DNA of 64,000 bases. Origin: Neolewinella maritima (GTDB taxonomy: Bacteria; Bacteroidota; Bacteroidia; Chitinophagales; Saprospiraceae). The notes under the pieces are model-generated. The model had not been told where the DNA came from, searched no databases, and saw only the letters and a list, made by a program, of their open reading frames with translations. The stretch's first letter is position 1. Every line of letters starts with the position of its first letter. This document shows, one piece after another, positions 41,697 to 50,798 of the stretch. The stretch covers positions 62,001 through 126,000 of the forward strand of contig NZ_CAKLPZ010000002.1 in the NCBI RefSeq assembly GCF_923081025.1. Reading direction: 5' to 3'. Position numbers and translations under genes: made by a program.

Positions 41697-42232
41697 ATGC
41701 ACCGAGGTACACTCCTATTACTCCCCTTGTTTGTACTCCTCACCGGCTTCGGGCTATACCAGGCTGCCAACTACACGATTACGGAGGACTACTCCATTCG
41801 CTTCGACGGCAGCGGGGCGGAGGGCACCTTCAGGGGGCTGAGCGGCACGATCGTTTTCGACCCGAATGACCTGGCGAGCGCCCGAATGGACGTACGGCTA
41901 GAGTCGGCCACCATCGCTACCGGAAACACGACGAAGGATCGCCACGCCCGTGGAGAAAAATGGTTCGACGTGGAGCGGTATCCGTACATCAGCTTTGTAG
42001 CTACTGATTTCATGCGCGACGCGGCGGGCTACGTGGCCGAGGGGGAGCTGACCCTGCACGGCGTGCGCAAGACCGTACGGCTACCGTTCACCCTTACGGA
42101 AACCGCCGAGGGGGGGTGTTCACGGGGCGTATGACGATCAACCGCGAGGCGTTCGGCATCGAGGGGCCCTGGCTGGCCTTTACCGTGGGGGAGGAGTTTG
42201 ACGTACAGTTGTCGGTGCCAGTCCGGAAATGA
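41697..42232 (+). pseudogene. YceI-family protein gene with a one-base frameshift
   Basis: The frame from 41697 encodes a signal segment (MHRGTLLLLPLFVLLTGFGL) and a YceI-like lipocalin fold: YTITEDYSIRFDGSG, GTFRGLSGTIVFDPNDLASA, GEKWFDVERYPYISFVAT and GYVAEGELTLHGVRKTVRLP. It hits a TGA at 42132-42134 after GGCSRGV. A run of seven G at 42110-42116 precedes this; with eight, the frame would continue as VFTGRMTINREAFGIEGP and on to VQLSVPVRK, stopping at TGA 42230-42232, the normal YceI ending. Either the gene is recently broken, phase-variable at the G-run, or the base count is a sequencing error. YceI proteins bind isoprenoid-like lipids in the periplasm. Confidence 0.8.
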
Positions 42233-42248
42233 GCGTTCGCCAGCGACC

Positions 42249-43277
42249 CTACTCGAAATGCTTCCAGCCCTGCGCCTGGATGGGGTGGATGTTACCACCC
42301 TTGGTGTGCAGCTTGATACCGTCCTCCCGGGCTACGATCTCGCCGGAGATGTAGAGATCCGGCAGGAAGCGGATCTTCTCCGTGTCCTTTGGGTCAATGG
42401 TGAACAGCAGCTCGTAGTCTTCGCCGCCGGAAAGTGCGGTAGTGATGGGGTCCAGGTTGAACTCCAGGGCCTGCAGTTGGGCATCGTTGTGGATCGGTAC
42501 GCCGCTCTCCTCGATCACGGCACCTACGCCGCTGGCCTTGCAGATGTGGAACAGCTCACTGGCCAGTCCGTCGCTGATGTCGATCATGGAGGTGGGTACG
42601 ATACCTTCCTTGGCGAACAGGTCGACCATATCGGTGCGCGCCTCCGGGCGGAGCTGCCGCTGCAGCAGGTAGGCGGCGTATTCGCCCATTTCGGGCTGCA
42701 TATCCGGATTATCCTTGAAGACCGCCTTTTCGCGCTCCAGCAACTGCAGGCCGAGGTAGGCACTGCCCAGGTTGCCGGTGATGCAGATCAGGTCGCCCAC
42801 CTTGGCCCCGCTGCGCCGCGTGATGCGCCCCGCCGGTGCCCGCCCGATGGCCGTGACGCTGATGATCAGTCCCTTGGTGGAGCTGGTGGTGTCGCCGCCG
42901 ACCAGGTCCACACCATATTGCTTGCAGGCGGCCTGCACGCCGGCGTAGAGCTCGTCCAGGGCCTCGACGGAGAAGCGGTTGCTCAGGGCGATGCTGAAGG
43001 TGATCTGCTCGGGCCGGGCATTCATGGCCGCGATGTCGGACAGGTTAACGGTGACGGCCTTATAGCCCAGGTGCTTCAGGGGCGTATAGGCAAAGTCGAA
43101 GTGGATGCCCTCGACCAGCATATCGGTGCTCACTACGATCTGCTCGGCGCCGGCGTCGATGATGGCCGCGTCATCGCCTACCCCGAGCACCGTGGTCGGC
43201 TGCCGGTTGGTGAAGCCCTGCGTGAGGTGATCGATGAGTCCGAATTCGCCTAGGGTATTTACGTCAGTACGCTGCAT
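42249..43277 (-). CDS. thiL: Thiamine-phosphate kinase
   Basis: A 342-residue ThiL. The N-terminal motif VLGVGDDAAIID holds metal-binding Asp residues, followed by STDMLVEGIHFDF, NLSDIAAMNA, DLVGGDTTSS (the conserved Gly-Asp pair) and SMIDISDGLASELFHI with LSGGEDYELLFTI. This order and length match ThiL, which phosphorylates thiamine monophosphate to the active cofactor. No other thi gene is nearby. It converges on the YceI pseudogene with 16 bp between. Its start lies 111 bp from the divergent MoxR start. Confidence 0.92.
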   Translation of the reverse strand: MQRTDVNTLGEFGLIDHLTQGFTNRQPTTVLGVGDDAAIIDAGAEQIVVSTDMLVEGIHFDFAYTPLKHLGYKAVTVNLSDIAAMNARPEQITFSIALSNRFSVEALDELYAGVQAACKQYGVDLVGGDTTSSTKGLIISVTAIGRAPAGRITRRSGAKVGDLICITGNLGSAYLGLQLLEREKAVFKDNPDMQPEMGEYAAYLLQRQLRPEARTDMVDLFAKEGIVPTSMIDISDGLASELFHICKASGVGAVIEESGVPIHNDAQLQALEFNLDPITTALSGGEDYELLFTIDPKDTEKIRFLPDLYISGEIVAREDGIKLHTKGGNIHPIQAQGWKHFE

Positions 43278-43388
43278 AGTGGGGAGTTGCTAGTGGAGAA
43301 CCGCTAAGGTGGGATTGGGTTGGCCTTCGCGGTCCGGCTGCTTACCTTGCACCTGCGAGCCCGCCCCAACGTAACACCTCCCCCCCGA

Positions 43389-44381
43389 ATGGCCAGTGTA
43401 GATATCGAAGCCCTCAACCAACAGATCCGCGTAGACAGCGAAGTCGTGCAGCGTATCCGCCAGGAAACCGCCAAGGTGATCGTGGGTCAGGAAAATATGA
43501 TCGACCGCCTGCTGCTGGGCCTGCTGAGCCGCGGCCACATCCTGCTGGAGGGCCTGCCCGGACTGGCCAAAACGCTGGCCATCAAGACGCTGAGCCAGAC
43601 GATCAGCGCCGAGTTCAGCCGCATCCAGTTTACGCCCGATCTGCTGCCGGCCGATATCGTGGGCACGATGATCTACAACCCGACGCTGAACGACTTCAGC
43701 GTACGCAAGGGACCGGTGTTTGCCAACTTCGTACTGGCCGACGAGATCAACCGCGCGCCGGCTAAGGTGCAGTCCGCCCTGCTGGAAGCCATGCAGGAAC
43801 GGCAGGTGACGATCGGCACCGAGACCTTCAAACTGGAGGAGCCCTTCCTGGTACTGGCCACCCAGAACCCCATCGATCAGGAGGGTACCTACACCCTGCC
43901 CGAGGCGCAGACCGACCGCTTCATGCTCAAGGTCAATATCGGCTACCCCACCCGCGAAGACGAGCGCCTGATCATCCAGCGCAACCTCGGGGCGGGCTTC
44001 GCTACGATCAATCCGGTAGCCACTACGGCGGATATCATGCGCGCCCGCGAGTCGGTCCGCAAGATCTACATGGACGACAAGATCGAGCGCTACATCATCG
44101 ACATCGTCTTCGCCACCCGCGAGCCGGAGGCCTACCGCCTGGGCGACCTCAAGCCGCTCATCAACTACGGCGGCAGCCCCCGCGCCAGCATCAACCTGGC
44201 CCTGGCCGCTAAGGCGCAGGCCTTTATCGAACGACGCGGCTACGTGACGCCCGAAGACGTGCGCTCGGTCTGCGAAGACGTGCTGCGGCACCGCATCGGG
44301 CTCACCTACGAGGCCGAAGCCGAGAACATCAAGCAGGAAGACATCATCAGCCGGGTGCTGAACGTGGTGGAGGTACCGTAG
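43389..44381 (+). CDS. MoxR-type AAA+ ATPase
   Basis: A 330-residue AAA+ protein from the ATG at 43389 (MASVDIEALNQQIRVDSEVV). Walker A is GLPGLAKT, Walker B VLADEINR, sensor 1 ATQNPIDQEGTYTLPEAQTDR and sensor 2 GGSPRASINLALAAKAQAF, as in MoxR proteins. These chaperone-like ATPases usually sit in operons with DUF58 and VWA-domain genes. Here none follows; the next gene is an unrelated sulfatase 69 bp away, with a CCGACG/CGTCGG hairpin (44396-44423) between. The MoxR gene is therefore an orphan in this window. Confidence 0.9.
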   Translation: MASVDIEALNQQIRVDSEVVQRIRQETAKVIVGQENMIDRLLLGLLSRGHILLEGLPGLAKTLAIKTLSQTISAEFSRIQFTPDLLPADIVGTMIYNPTLNDFSVRKGPVFANFVLADEINRAPAKVQSALLEAMQERQVTIGTETFKLEEPFLVLATQNPIDQEGTYTLPEAQTDRFMLKVNIGYPTREDERLIIQRNLGAGFATINPVATTADIMRARESVRKIYMDDKIERYIIDIVFATREPEAYRLGDLKPLINYGGSPRASINLALAAKAQAFIERRGYVTPEDVRSVCEDVLRHRIGLTYEAEAENIKQEDIISRVLNVVEVP

Positions 44382-44450
44382 GGGTAAGTCGTCCACCGAC
44401 GCTCGCGCAGCTTGCTTCGTCGGCCGACCGGTAGCGCGTAACTTAGGAGC

Positions 44451-45980
44451 ATGAAGTACGCGCTACTGCTCCTCCTACTTCCCTTCCTGATGTACGTCGG
44501 ACTCCAGCAGCGTCCACCGGCAAGTCAGCACGCAAGCGCGGCAGTCCCCAACATCATCCTCTTTCTGGCCGACGACTGGTCCTACCCCCACGCCGGCGCG
44601 TACGGCGATCCGGTAGTACAGACCCCCAACTTCGACCGGCTGGCTGCGGGTGGGATGTTGTTCACCAACGCCTATACGGCCAGCCCGAGCTGTAGCCCAT
44701 CGCGGGCCAGTATCCTGACCGGACGGTACCCCCACCAGAACGGCGAGGCCGGTAACCTCTGGTCGGAATTTCCGGCCGACGCAGTGACCTATACCACGCA
44801 ACTGGAGCAGGCCGGCTACTTGGTCGGGCACGATCAGAAGGGCTGGGGCCCCGGTGACTGGCAGCGCACCGGCTGGCCCCACAACCCGGCGGGAAAACGG
44901 TACACCGACTTTACCGAGCTGCTGGCGGAGCGGACGGATGGCCAGCCCTTCTGCTATTGGTTCGGCAGCCAGGACCCGCACCGCGAGTACCTCACCAACC
45001 TGGGTGCCTGGAGTGGGATGGAGGCAGACTCCGTGCGCGTACCGGCATTCTTTCCCGACCTGCCCTGCGTACGCAACGACCTGCTCGACTACTACGCCGA
45101 AGTGGAGCGCTTCGACCGGCACGTGGGGGAGATCGTGGACCTGCTGCGGGCCCGGGGCGAGCTCGACAATACCCTCATTATCGTTACCAGTGACAACGGG
45201 ATGCCCTTCCCCCGCGCCAAGGCGAACCTCTACGACGCCGGCACCCGTATGCCCTTCGTAACCCACTGGCCGGCCCGCATTCCGGCGGGTACGGTGCGTG
45301 ATTCCTACGTCAACCTGGCCGCGCTGGCCGCCACGTTTCTCCAGGCGGCGGGGACGCAGGTGCCCGGGGAAATGGAACTACCCGGCCTGCTCGACCAGTT
45401 GACGGACCCCGCTGCGGTGGGTAGTGAGCGGGTATTCCTCGAGCGGGAGCGCCACGCCCAGGTACGGGCCGACTCGGGCAGCTACGCCATGCGGGCGGTG
45501 CGCACGGACAGCTTCCTCTACATCCGTAATTACTTTCCGGAGCGGTGGCCGGCCGGCGATCCCGAAGCCGTACGCAGTGTAGGGGCCTACGGCGATGTAG
45601 ATAATTCGATCACGAAAATGCTCATGCTGGCCGGCGACCGGCCAGCGGGTGATACCACCGACTATTACCGGCTAGCTTTCGGCAAGCGCCCTGGAGAGGA
45701 GCTGTACGACCTGCGGCGCGACCCGGAGCAGGTCACTAATGTTGTACAGTCAGCGACCTACGCATCCGCCCGCCGGCAGCTAGCGGCCAGCGTAGATCGG
45801 TGGATGGAGCGGACGGGCGATCCACGTGCCGCGGAGCCACGCACGCTGTTTTGGGACCGGGTGCGGTATACACCCGATTATGGAAGGCGCACCTTCGATC
45901 GGGACGCTTATATCGCGGCGTACCGCTACGCTGCGAGCACCGACCACACCCACTTTACGCTACGCGCATGCCGTGAGTAG
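44451..45980 (+). CDS. Type I sulfatase (Cys-type)
   Basis: A 509-residue secreted sulfatase (MKYALLLLLLPFLMYVGLQQ signal region). PNIILFLADDWSYPHAGAYG carries the metal-binding Asp pair at 41-42. Cys81 in SPSCSPSRASILTGR (CxPSR) is the residue converted to formylglycine, so a formylglycine-generating or anaerobic sulfatase-maturing enzyme must be encoded elsewhere. NTLIIVTSDNGMPFP and LYDAGTRMPFVTHWP complete the site. The S1 family acts on sulfated sugars among other substrates, common in marine Bacteroidota. It is not in a visible polysaccharide-utilisation locus. Confidence 0.88.
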   Translation: MKYALLLLLLPFLMYVGLQQRPPASQHASAAVPNIILFLADDWSYPHAGAYGDPVVQTPNFDRLAAGGMLFTNAYTASPSCSPSRASILTGRYPHQNGEAGNLWSEFPADAVTYTTQLEQAGYLVGHDQKGWGPGDWQRTGWPHNPAGKRYTDFTELLAERTDGQPFCYWFGSQDPHREYLTNLGAWSGMEADSVRVPAFFPDLPCVRNDLLDYYAEVERFDRHVGEIVDLLRARGELDNTLIIVTSDNGMPFPRAKANLYDAGTRMPFVTHWPARIPAGTVRDSYVNLAALAATFLQAAGTQVPGEMELPGLLDQLTDPAAVGSERVFLERERHAQVRADSGSYAMRAVRTDSFLYIRNYFPERWPAGDPEAVRSVGAYGDVDNSITKMLMLAGDRPAGDTTDYYRLAFGKRPGEELYDLRRDPEQVTNVVQSATYASARRQLAASVDRWMERTGDPRAAEPRTLFWDRVRYTPDYGRRTFDRDAYIAAYRYAASTDHTHFTLRACRE

Positions 45981-46026
45981 GCTGCGCCGGTAGAAGGCCA
46001 ACCATTTTCCCTCCTCAGACCTTCAT

Positions 46027-47433
46027 ATGAACGATCCATCATGTAATAGTAGCAGTATGACCATCGAGCAGATTTATACCGGATGCCTGGCCCAGGGGGC
46101 GTACTACATTGAGTCCGCCGGGGAAGCCGCCGTCATCGATCCCCTGCGGAGTCCGGCACCCTACCTACAGCGTGCCCGCGAGGCCGGCGATACGGTGAAG
46201 TACATCTTCGAGACCCACTTCCACGCTGACTTCGTGAGCGGCCACCTCGACCTGGCCCGGGAGACCGGTGCACAGATCGTCTACGGTCCCGGAGCAAAGA
46301 CGGACTACGAAAAGTACGAGGCTACGGACGGGGAGGAATTCTCGCTCGGCGACGTGACCATCCGCGCCCTGCACACCCCCGGCCATACCCTGGAGAGTAC
46401 CACCTATTTGTTGCTCGACGAGCAGGGTACTCCAAAGGCGATCTTTAGCGGCGACACGCTCTTCATCGGGGATGTAGGCCGCCCGGACCTGGCTCAGCAA
46501 AAGGGTGCCCTGACCAAGGAAGACCTGGCCGGCCTGCTGTACGACAGCCTGCGGCGCAGGATCATGGTACTGCCCGACGACGTGATCGTCTATCCCGCCC
46601 ACGGAGCCGGCTCGGCCTGCGGCAAGAAGATGAGCCGCGAAACCACCGATACCCTCGGTAATCAGAAAGCGACGAACTACGCCCTGCGGGCGGATATGAC
46701 GCGCGAGGAGTTTATTCGGGAGGTCACCGAGGGCCTGCTCCCCCCACCGGCCTACTTCAGCGAGAATGTGCGCATGAACAAGGCCGGCTACGAGTCCTTC
46801 GATACGGTCATGGACCGGGGGGCCGTAGCACTCACTCCCAAACAGTTCGAGGAAGTCGCTAACCGGGAGGCCGCGCTGGTGCTGGACGTACGGGCGAAGG
46901 AAGATTTCGTGCGCGGCTTCATCCCCAACAGCATATTTATCGGCATCGACGGCAGTTTTGCTCCCTGGGTGGGCGAGCTGATTCCGGACCTGCAGCAGCC
47001 TATTCTACTGGTGACCGATCCCGGTCGGGAAGCCGAGACGGTAGAACGGCTAAGCCGCGTCGGCTACGACAACGCCCTGGGATACCTTGATGGTGGCATC
47101 GCAGCCTGGCGCGACTACGGGGGTGAGCTAGATACCATCGATACAATACGGGCGGCAAACTTTCGTCCCGCCGCGGATGCCCACATCATCGACGTGCGCA
47201 AGGACAGCGAGTTTGCCGGGGGGCACCTGCGTCGTTCGCTGAACCTCCCCCTGGCCGACTTCTCCGCCGCCATGAAGCAGCTCGATACCGGTACGGAATA
47301 CTACGTGCACTGTGGCAGTGGCTACCGCTCCACCATTGCCAGCAGTATCCTGAAGTCGCGGGGCTTCGACCGGGTGATCAATGTACAGGATAAGGTGGCC
47401 GATATTTTGGCGACCGAGTCCGTGGACGTCTAG
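46027..47433 (+). CDS. MBL-fold hydrolase with two rhodanese domains (persulfide dioxygenase-like)
   Basis: A 468-residue protein (start ATG 46027; a second ATG at 46057 is possible). The N-terminal metallo-beta-lactamase domain has THFHADFVSGH (His64, His66, Asp68, His73), HTPGHT and FSGDTLFIGDVGRPDL, as in ETHE1-like persulfide dioxygenases. Two rhodanese domains follow. The first (~275-370, VLDVRAKEDFVRGFIPNSIF) has DPGRE where the catalytic Cys should be and is inactive. The second (~385-468) keeps the Cys in VHCGSGYRST (Cys429). The SulP transporter gene starts 6 bp later. The likely role is oxidation of sulfane sulfur coupled to sulfur anion transport (inference). Confidence 0.87.
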   Translation: MNDPSCNSSSMTIEQIYTGCLAQGAYYIESAGEAAVIDPLRSPAPYLQRAREAGDTVKYIFETHFHADFVSGHLDLARETGAQIVYGPGAKTDYEKYEATDGEEFSLGDVTIRALHTPGHTLESTTYLLLDEQGTPKAIFSGDTLFIGDVGRPDLAQQKGALTKEDLAGLLYDSLRRRIMVLPDDVIVYPAHGAGSACGKKMSRETTDTLGNQKATNYALRADMTREEFIREVTEGLLPPPAYFSENVRMNKAGYESFDTVMDRGAVALTPKQFEEVANREAALVLDVRAKEDFVRGFIPNSIFIGIDGSFAPWVGELIPDLQQPILLVTDPGREAETVERLSRVGYDNALGYLDGGIAAWRDYGGELDTIDTIRAANFRPAADAHIIDVRKDSEFAGGHLRRSLNLPLADFSAAMKQLDTGTEYYVHCGSGYRSTIASSILKSRGFDRVINVQDKVADILATESVDV

Positions 47434-47439
47434 CCGGCT

Positions 47440-49155
47440 TTGTCCTTCCTTCACTCCTGGTTCCCCCTTCCCGCTGACTATCGTCGCGGGGGGATCCGCC
47501 GCGACGCCGTGGCGGGTCTGACGCTGGGCGTCGTCCTGATCCCCCAGGCTATGGCCTACGGACTTCTGGCGGGGGTAGAACCGGTATACGGACTGTACGC
47601 CGCCCTGATCCCCCTGCTGGTGTATACGCTGCTGGCGAGTACGCCGCACGTCTCGGTAGGGCCTACGGCACTGGCGAGTCTGCTCTGCCTGAACGGACTG
47701 GCGGGCGTAGCCGAGGTGGGTACGCCGGAATACCTGGGCTACGCCGTACTACTGGCGGGGCTAACCGGCCTGATCCAGCTGCTCTTTGGGGTACTACGGC
47801 TGGGGGGGCTGGTGAGTCTGCTGAGCCGGCCGGTGCTATCGGGCTTCGTCTCGGCGGCGGCCGTGCTGATCGTAGCCTCCCAGATCAAATTGCTGCTGGG
47901 ATTGGACATGCCGCGTACGGCCTACCTCTACGATACGGTGGTGGAGGTAGTACGCCACCTGAATACCTGGCAGTGGCCCACGGCGGCCCTCGGCTTGGGC
48001 ACCCTGCTCCTGCTGCTGGCCGGTAAGCGTTGGACGCCCCGCGCGCCGGTCCTGCTATTCTGTATCGTGGCGGCTACCCTGCTGGTGTACCTGCTGCGGC
48101 TAGACCGAGTGGGGGGTATTGCCGTAGTGGGGGCGATTCCGGCCGGGCTACCCGGTTTCGCCGTACCGGAGATGAACTGGTCCACCGCTCTGGCGCTGCT
48201 GCCGACCGCGCTGATCCTGGCTCTCATCAGCTTTGTGGAGACGCTGTCGATCGGCAACACCTTCGCCACCCGCCATGGGTACTACCGCATCAAGCCCAAC
48301 CGGGAGCTCGTCGCACTGGGGGTGTCGAAGATCCTGGGAAGCTTTTTCGGGGCTATTCCTACTTCGGCGAGTTTCAGCCGCTCGGCCGTCGTGGAGGAGG
48401 GGGGCGGACGCGGACCGGTCAGTGGACTGGTGGCGGTGCTGCTGCTCGTGCTGGTCCTGTTGTTCCTTACCCCACTGTTCTACTACCTGCCGCTGCCGAT
48501 GCTGGCGGCGGTCATCGTGTTCTCGGTGGGCAAGCTGTTCGACCTGGCGGAAATGCGGCGGTTGGGGCGGCTGGCTCCGCGGGAACTGGCCGTGCTGCTG
48601 GTCACCTTCGGATTCACCCTGTTTGCCGGACTACAGTATGGTATCGCGGGAGGGGTGGTGCTATCACTGGTCTTTGTCTTCATGCGTGCGGCCAGGCCTC
48701 ATCTGGCCGAGTTGGGCCGGGTGGCGGGCACGAATGCCTTTCGCAACGTGAGCCGTTTTACGGACGCGGAGGTAGACCCCAGTCTGCTGATCGTGCGCTT
48801 CGACGCCGAGCTGTACTTCGGCAATGCGGAGTACTTTGGCGATCGCATTCTGGCGATGGTCGAGGAGCGAGGCGAACAGTTGGAGGCCGTCCTGCTCGAT
48901 GCCCATACCATCAACGACCTGGACACCACGGGGCTTTATGCCCTGGAGCAATTGTACGATCAGTTGGAGCGTCGCGAGCTGGCGTTCTACCTGGCGGGGG
49001 TGATCGGTCCGGTACGCGACCGGCTGTTCCATGCCGGCCTGATGCAGCGCATGGGGGTCGAGCGATATTTCCTGTCCATTCAGGATGCGATCCGCTACCA
49101 CCGGGACCGGGATGTGCGGCGAAACTGGGACCTGCCCGCCGTGCAGCATGACTGA
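47440..49155 (+). CDS. SulP-family anion transporter with STAS domain
   Basis: A 571-residue transporter with a TTG start at 47440, 6 bp after the MBL-rhodanese stop. The SulP core has about 12 helices beginning GLTLGVVLIPQAMAYGLLAG and including SFVETLSIGNTFATRHGYYR and GSFFGAIPTSASFSRSAVV. The C-terminal STAS domain is complete (LLIVRFDAELYFGNAEYFGD, AVLLDAHTINDLDTTGLYAL). SulP proteins move sulfate, bicarbonate or other anions. The tight coupling to a sulfur-oxidising enzyme gene favours sulfate or sulfite (inference). A candidate terminator lies at 49273-49318. Confidence 0.88.
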   Translation: MSFLHSWFPLPADYRRGGIRRDAVAGLTLGVVLIPQAMAYGLLAGVEPVYGLYAALIPLLVYTLLASTPHVSVGPTALASLLCLNGLAGVAEVGTPEYLGYAVLLAGLTGLIQLLFGVLRLGGLVSLLSRPVLSGFVSAAAVLIVASQIKLLLGLDMPRTAYLYDTVVEVVRHLNTWQWPTAALGLGTLLLLLAGKRWTPRAPVLLFCIVAATLLVYLLRLDRVGGIAVVGAIPAGLPGFAVPEMNWSTALALLPTALILALISFVETLSIGNTFATRHGYYRIKPNRELVALGVSKILGSFFGAIPTSASFSRSAVVEEGGGRGPVSGLVAVLLLVLVLLFLTPLFYYLPLPMLAAVIVFSVGKLFDLAEMRRLGRLAPRELAVLLVTFGFTLFAGLQYGIAGGVVLSLVFVFMRAARPHLAELGRVAGTNAFRNVSRFTDAEVDPSLLIVRFDAELYFGNAEYFGDRILAMVEERGEQLEAVLLDAHTINDLDTTGLYALEQLYDQLERRELAFYLAGVIGPVRDRLFHAGLMQRMGVERYFLSIQDAIRYHRDRDVRRNWDLPAVQHD

Positions 49156-49272
49156 ATTTGGAATATTTGTCGGCTGACCAACGCAATGAAGGTAAAACAC
49201 CGTCTAGCTAGTATACTTAGGTGTACTACTAGGCGTTAGCCGTGCGGCATGTAAACACCCCATTCAATATCG

Positions 49273-49318
49273 GGGTATATGTCTGTAATGCTGTTAATAC
49301 AGCTAGCATACCCTTTTT
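49273..49318 (+). terminator. Candidate intrinsic terminator with long stem-loop
   Basis: GGGTAT (49273-49278) pairs with ATACCC (49308-49313); inside, CTGTA (49283-49287) pairs with TACAG (49298-49302). Five T follow (49314-49318). It lies 118 bp after the SulP stop and 22 bp before the fasciclin gene, so it could also sit in that gene's leader. Confidence 0.5.
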
Positions 49319-49339
49319 AAAGTTTAAACACCATTACAT

Positions 49340-50710
49340 ATGACTAAGCATTTTAACCTTCTGACGCTATTCCTCTGCGTCATGGTACTGGGTTTCTCCG
49401 CCTGCGACGACGACGAGGACCAGACCAACAATCCCGTCATTGGGTCCATTACCGACATTGTACAGGGAAGCGCTGACTTCACTACCCTGGCTGCCGCGCT
49501 GCAGCGTACCGGGCTGGACAGTCGGCTGGATCAGGCTACGGGTAGATTCACCGTATTCGCCCCCACGGATGCCGCCTTCCAAGCCGCCGGTGTGGACCTG
49601 GCCGCGCTCTCCGATGCCGAGCTGACCAACATCCTCGCCTACCACGTGCTTTCCGGTACCGTGATCCGCGATGGCGACATCGCCAGTGGCCGCTCCACCC
49701 AAAGTTCCTTTAATACCAGCAACCCCGGCGGTGCGGCCCTGCCCCTGACCTTCGACAACGACGGCAGCACGATCCGCATCAACGACATGGCCAACGTAAC
49801 CGGAGATCGCATCCAGGCGGTCAACGGATCGATCTACGCCATCGATATGCTGCTTATGCCCCCCAGCATCGTAGACGGTGCCGTACTGGACGGTCGTTTT
49901 ACTACGCTGATCACAGCCCTGGAGCGTACCGGGCTGGACGACGTGCTCTCCGACACGGGTGCCTACACCGTATTCGCGCCTACGGACGCCGCATTCACCG
50001 CCCTGGGCCGTGACCTCGACCTGATCACGGAGGAAGAGTTGCGTGAGATTCTGCTGTACCACGTAATTGGTGCTAACATTCTCGCTGCGGACATCCCCGG
50101 TGGCATGTCCTTCCAGACCACGCTGAACACGGAAGGTCCCGACGAATCCCCCCTATCGCTGCTGATCAACTCGGCCGGTGACAGCGTCATGATCAACCAA
50201 TCCTCAAATGTGGTAGCTACCGACGTGATCGCCACTAACGGTGTGATACACGCTGTGGATATGGTGCTTATGCCACAGAGCGTGGTAGATTTCGTGGTGA
50301 AGACCAGCATGCTGGATTCCCTGCAGGCTGCCCTGACGGCAGCCGGCCAGGTGGATGATCTGGACGGCGATGGCCCCTATACCGTGTTCGCTCCGGTCAA
50401 TGCCGCGTTCACCGCTGCCGCTGACACCGTAGCTACCCTCGATATGGATCAACTCCGGGAAGTGCTGCTCAACCACGTCATCGTAGGTGCCAACAACCGC
50501 TCTGAAGATGTAGAGGAAGGATCCATCACCACGGCTAGTATGGAAGACATCGACGTGGTGATCAACCAGGATGCCGACGGCAACGACCTGCCCCCCGTAC
50601 TCATCACGTCCGATAGCACCCAGGTAAATTTCACCACCTTCGATATTCAGGGTACCAACGGTGTCATCCACCTGATCGACGGCGTGCTACTGCCCGACCT
50701 GGACAACTAG
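49340..50710 (+). CDS. Surface lipoprotein with three fasciclin (FAS1) domains
   Basis: A 456-residue lipoprotein: MTKHFNLLTLFLCVMVLGFS then the lipid-bearing Cys followed by DDDEDQ. The acidic run after the Cys matches surface-export signals of Bacteroidota lipoproteins. Three FAS1 domains of ~130-140 residues follow, each with the hallmark TVFAPTDAAF or equivalent: FTVFAPTDAAFQAAGVDLAA, YTVFAPTDAAFTALGRDLDL and YTVFAPVNAAFTAAADTVAT. Each has a YH-type motif (LAYHVLSG, LLYHVIGA, LLNHVIVG) and ends with NGVIHAVDMVLMP or similar. FAS1 domains mediate adhesion, so a role at the cell surface or in the matrix is likely. It is preceded and followed by terminator-like hairpins, so it is probably monocistronic. 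Confidence 0.9.
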   Translation: MTKHFNLLTLFLCVMVLGFSACDDDEDQTNNPVIGSITDIVQGSADFTTLAAALQRTGLDSRLDQATGRFTVFAPTDAAFQAAGVDLAALSDAELTNILAYHVLSGTVIRDGDIASGRSTQSSFNTSNPGGAALPLTFDNDGSTIRINDMANVTGDRIQAVNGSIYAIDMLLMPPSIVDGAVLDGRFTTLITALERTGLDDVLSDTGAYTVFAPTDAAFTALGRDLDLITEEELREILLYHVIGANILAADIPGGMSFQTTLNTEGPDESPLSLLINSAGDSVMINQSSNVVATDVIATNGVIHAVDMVLMPQSVVDFVVKTSMLDSLQAALTAAGQVDDLDGDGPYTVFAPVNAAFTAAADTVATLDMDQLREVLLNHVIVGANNRSEDVEEGSITTASMEDIDVVINQDADGNDLPPVLITSDSTQVNFTTFDIQGTNGVIHLIDGVLLPDLDN

Positions 50711-50736
50711 GGTCAACCAATACGGGAGCAAAGCGT

Positions 50737-50744
50737 TATCTTTG
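50737..50744 (+). promoter_or_regulatory. Candidate -7 element TATCTTTG upstream of rimP-nusA
   Basis: Exact TAnnTTTG match, 110 bp before the rimP start. Only 25 bp separate it from the terminator at 50770, so a transcript from it would meet that hairpin before rimP. Confidence 0.5.
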
Positions 50745-50769
50745 CCAAACAAGGCCGTAAAAAGCAGGA

Positions 50770-50798
50770 GAGGGAATCGCGAGGTTCCCTCTTTTTTG
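50770..50798 (+). terminator. Intrinsic terminator / possible attenuator in the rimP leader
   Basis: AGAGGGAA (50770-50777) and TTCCCTCT (50786-50793) make a perfect 8-bp stem with an 8-nt loop, followed by T to 50798. It lies 60 bp after the fasciclin stop and 56 bp before rimP, but also downstream of the TATCTTTG element. It could end the fasciclin transcript, attenuate rimP-nusA, or both. Confidence 0.7.

Noticed and set aside
42198-43253. Long plus-strand open frame (351 codons) opposite thiL
   Set aside because: thiL on the other strand has all its family motifs; the plus-strand translation is a typical GC-rich antisense shadow with no recognisable domain.
43290-44396. Long minus-strand frame (368 codons) opposite moxR
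   Set aside because: The plus strand encodes an intact MoxR ATPase; the minus-strand product is compositionally biased and unrecognisable.
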